Part shown: one piece after another, positions 61,301 through 64,000 of the stretch
Position numbering within the stretch: the first letter of the stretch is position 1
Layout of the letters: each line of letters begins with the position of its first letter
From: Cristatella mucedo
Taxonomy: Eukaryota; Bryozoa; Phylactolaemata; Cristatellidae
Direction: 5' to 3'
NCBI GenBank assembly: GCA_009760855.2
Contig: WPIO01000018.1
Coordinates: 1,626,001 to 1,690,000, forward strand
Length of the DNA stretch: 64,000 bases
The notes under the pieces: model-generated
Databases searched by the model: none
Seen by the model: only the letters and a program-made list of their open reading frames with translations
Told to the model about the DNA's origin: nothing
Translations under genes and position numbers: made by a program

Positions 61301-62556
61301 TAGAAGGTAACTTCTGGTACTATTGAGTTGAATAACCACTTAGCTAGAAAACCCATATTTAAATTACTATTTTATAACCTTTTGCGAGCCAAAGAAGCTC
61401 GGGTAAATTTGCGGTAATGTGGCACCAACTCATGTATTAATGAACGATAAAATTGGTTGGGTATGTCATATCTGCAGATTATCTGGGTCACTGGCATGCT
61501 TACTTAACAAAACTACATAGTATTGATCTAAGACCTGGTTTATGTGTTGCCTATTGTGATATTGTCTATTCAAAACTGAGATGAAAGTAGGAAGACCGAA
61601 TTGTGGATGTAATATGCTTATCCAGTGTAAGTCGTGTTCAAAAGAACGCTTAATAATAGAAGCATTTTTTAGTAATTTAGGCAAAATTATGTGGACGTTG
61701 CGGTTTTCTATCTTAAAAGTGCCGTGTGGGCTTGCCTAATTCTATCAGGCTAGGCTTACAAAACACCTTGCCATCGTCGTACAAGTTTGCTGGAAAAATC
61801 ACAAAACCGATCAAGTGTTTGATTGTCTAAAATGCTGAGAAAAGCTGTAACTTATATATATATTGTAGGCTATTATCTGCGAATTATTATTCTAGCTATT
61901 AAAATCGTTTTTAAAGAAATGTAAGTACATGTTTGAGATTTAAATGTTTTTTAATTGCTCACACTTTGTGAAGACATGGCAGTATTGTGCAAATTCCAAG
62001 CTAAGATTCTCTAGTATGATTTAGAAGAGTAGAAATAAAAGAACTGGAAATTCGTCAACTAATTCATATGCATTTCGAAAGGAAATATGCTGGGATGTAA
62101 TCGATAGGTCAAGCCACACATTTACTGTTTTCAAGAAACCACTCTAATGCATGTGAATTGAAAAATATGGGCTGTCAAAGTTCGCATCAATATAATCAAG
62201 AATTAGGGAAGCGCCGTTATTTGTGTACATAAGTGAGAAGATATAAGAAGAGACGGAGATGAAGTTTACATTTTGAGCTGAATAGCTGCATCCGTGTATA
62301 GCTATTAACTGGAAGTTTGTAAACTGTTTAGATGGAGCATTTTTATGAATATATTTTGCTCGGCATTTTTTGTATGTCATGTTTACTTCTTATTTCATAC
62401 GGCGTATGTTAGGAGCACCTACAATAAGCTAATTTAATGGCTTGACGACGTCATTGTGACACGTATATGTTGCAGCTCGTAGGAACGTGGATGACGTACT
62501 TCCTCATCATTCTGCAATACAGACCTACAGTACAAGAACAAGTGGCTCTTAATTGA
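52352..62556 (+). CDS. gustatory-receptor-like 7TM chemoreceptor, gene 3 (four exons)
   Basis: Diverged relative of genes 1 and 2. Exons: 52,352-53,329 (326 codons), 58,877-58,951 (25), 59,146-59,232 (29) and 62,476-62,556 (26 codons plus stop), total 406 aa. All introns are phase 0. The exon lengths 25 and 29 match genes 1 and 2 exactly, which is the main support for the model. The N-terminal block KALMYSLTVFGLFFPR aligns with RAMIYGLTAFGLFTPR. Helices by eye: PIMLWSTTVLMLIMANLV, ISACTWFLLISTNAIVHYV, LSVLIGWILITVNVLYL, IATLIIGSGAWVWPGVFIF, AHIFFNMVLTIIQLYNII, YIFWLLGAVTMLSAEFLAAS and TM7 TYFLIILQY, a near-perfect TYhhhhhQF. The tail after TM7 is longer than in genes 1-2. The exon 1 end is placed at AAG|GTACGG. 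Intron 1 (5.5 kb) holds four retrotransposon fragments, intron 3 is 3.2 kb. The start is less certain. Confidence 0.85.
53735..54360 (+). mobile_element. family A retrotransposon 3' end with internal duplication
   Basis: Degraded C-terminal frame (NSLAVLVCCERTSCHITPLL, then DMHWRPVKQ) and 3' UTR to GTTCTCTGAGGGAGC and an ATATTATTGTTATT tail. The first ~58 bases occur twice in direct repeat (about 53,742-53,800 and 53,803-53,860). Lies in intron 1 of gene 3, sense strand. Confidence 0.85.
54593..54970 (-). mobile_element. family B retrotransposon internal fragment
   Basis: The minus-strand frame from 54,958 to 54,662 reads LGYQKTTRQLQLVFNMAARL, then ELGWLPVDQRI and LLYLAELLYLF. The 3' UTR is missing. 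At 54,971 the sequence switches to a TAATAATAAATAATAATA tract, which may be the tail of another inserted element. Confidence 0.85.
55318..55848 (-). mobile_element. family B retrotransposon fragment
   Basis: Starts within the last coding segment (AGCCAACAG..TTCGTCTCACG) and runs through PSYLAELLHQFQPVRILRSC and the AGLPKKA region to about 55,848. Frameshifted. In intron 1 of gene 3, antisense. Confidence 0.88.
55849..57274. other. intron 1 of gene 3, nothing recognised
   Basis: Contains a run of nine G near 56,500 and no open frame with motifs. Confidence 0.45.
57275..58265 (-). mobile_element. old family A retrotransposon copy
   Basis: A strongly decayed minus-strand copy. 3' UTR tracts lie near 57,320-57,480. 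The coding relic at 57,848-57,558 holds ANLQWLPVKQLIKSKV. The upstream post-YADD block (KSRLDFC and LDDHI region) can be followed by frame switching to about 58,260. Lies in intron 1 of gene 3. Confidence 0.75.
58877..58951 (+). CDS. gene 3 exon 2 (25 codons)
   Basis: Acceptor CTTTCGTTGACAG, donor GTGAAT, phase 0 at both ends. Begins SRCAASQLQKLP and ends INKNDLLQ, parallel to LDSSQILS in gene 1. Sequence identity is low, so the call rests on exact length, phase, position and the conserved end. Confidence 0.75.
59146..59232 (+). CDS. gene 3 exon 3 (29 codons)
   Basis: Acceptor TGCTTTGTAG, donor GTGAGT. Begins IQLFLAQISESAGFKAMGLF and ends VISKEVSLA. The GF....F segment and the exact 29-codon length match genes 1 and 2. 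Confidence 0.85.
59600..59790 (+). mobile_element. very degraded family B fragment
   Basis: GATGAATATGGCTGCAAAT matches the MNMAAR codons of family B. Further on, TTGCCGG..GTAAAGTTCTTACTC and a GCTTCGAACCTGCTGAGATAGAG segment follow the same order as the ELGWLPVEQRI..VLTL and LAPSYLAEL codons. In intron 3 of gene 3. Confidence 0.55.
59791..62475. other. intron 3 of gene 3, nothing recognised
   Basis: AT-rich intron sequence with no supported feature. Confidence 0.5.
62476..62556 (+). CDS. gene 3 exon 4, TM7 and stop
   Basis: Acceptor TATATGTTGCAG, then LVGTWMTYFLIILQY, an eleven-residue tail and TGA. TYFLIILQY is a near-canonical TYhhhhhQF motif; TWLTYFLIIL in genes 1 and 2 is its direct counterpart. 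Confidence 0.88.
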   Translation, partial: LVGTWMTYFLIILQYRPTVQEQVALN

Positions 62557-62784
62557 AGCTGATGAAGCCAGATAACATTGATATCCTTGATGAAGCCAGA
62601 AAACACGCACTCCTCATAAGTTGGCTGAAACTTACTTATAGCATGGTGTGCTATTTGCGACTTCAAATACGTTTGTTTGCGACCAATACGATTTTACTTG
62701 ATTAGCGTTGAACTTATTGTACTGTATATAGAGAGGAATTTACAAATACTTTGCAACCACCATAATCTGCAGCTAATCGAACTC

Positions 62785-62790
62785 AATAAA
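62785..62790 (+). promoter_or_regulatory. polyadenylation signal of gene 3
   Basis: AATAAA about 230 bases after the stop. Confidence 0.4.
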
Positions 62791-63292
62791 ATTCACTGTA
62801 ATTGACTCGTGCTCAAGTTGGTTTGAACATAGTGGAATGCTACCAGCGTCGCCGTATTTAAGGTATCGAATGACTTTCAAATGAATATGGTACATCGTCC
62901 GCACTAAGCGGCAAAATGGCTGCAAGCTTAATCCTTCCAAAATGCTGGTCTGAAAATAAAAATCCTCTTGGCATTCAAACAAGTAAAAATCTTAACAGTT
63001 ATTGATGGTTCTTGTGCTAAATTATTCACAATAGCAAATATAGCAATGAGAATCCTACTTAAAAACTCAAAAAGCATACTTGTGACTATTTATTATTGTG
63101 AGCAGTTTCAATGCACACTGTTTTTCCGTATTCCGAAGGCTAACCGGCATTAATTCAATGATTTAAGCCGTAGATTGGGCATATCTGTTCATGACATCTC
63201 GGATAAACAACCGTTGCCTAGCCGCATTGTCAAATGCTGCAATACACTTTTTTCAATTTCATTGCATATCTCTATCGCTCTATCGCTAGACA
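62791..63292. other. intergenic, nothing recognised
   Basis: No supported feature. Confidence 0.45.

Positions 63293-64000
<708 letters not shown>

Overview
This is animal (eukaryotic) DNA. It is AT-rich and intron-containing, with long microsatellites and many 5'-truncated non-LTR retrotransposons of the L2/CR1 type. The only host genes I can support are three chemoreceptor genes of the gustatory-receptor (GR/GRL) superfamily, all on the + strand. Their exon plan (one long exon, then three short C-terminal exons separated by phase-0 introns) and a TM7 motif of the TYhhhhhQF type are the hallmarks of that superfamily. This fits an invertebrate, most likely an arthropod outside the well-studied insects, but GR-like genes also occur in other invertebrate phyla, so I do not name a species.

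Layout: 1-12.5 kb is gene-poor and carries L2-like fragments, one of them nested inside another, plus an element whose arms are inverted arrays of a ~15-bp repeat. From ~12.97 to ~40.75 kb lie two tandem copies of one segment, U1 (~12,971-27,765) and U2 (~28,395-40,745). Each copy holds an old retrotransposon remnant, a block of diverged repeats with ~165-bp spacing, a TATA-like site, and one intact GR gene (gene 1 and gene 2, each 422 aa in my model, ~92% identical by eye). U1 has later insertions that U2 lacks; U2 has deletions, one with a 16-bp hairpin at its junction. From 40.75 to 52.1 kb is an intergenic desert of microsatellites and retrotransposon scraps. Gene 3 (52,352-62,556; 406 aa) is a diverged relative whose first intron has absorbed four retrotransposon fragments. 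The window ends in long AT-rich and pyrimidine-rich simple sequence.

The genes work separately: each should encode a seven-transmembrane chemoreceptor subunit. The array is a local birth-and-diversification cluster. The nine short C-terminal exons (60-90 nt) are too small to stand out as open frames. I found them by matching exon length, phase, splice sites and protein motifs across the three genes. The two retrotransposon families are called here family A (3' end with an AAAGCGCCT/AGGCGCTTT hairpin and an ATT-repeat tail) and family B (3' end with a GGAGTTAC-type tail ending in ATAC repeats). All copies seen are truncated and broken.
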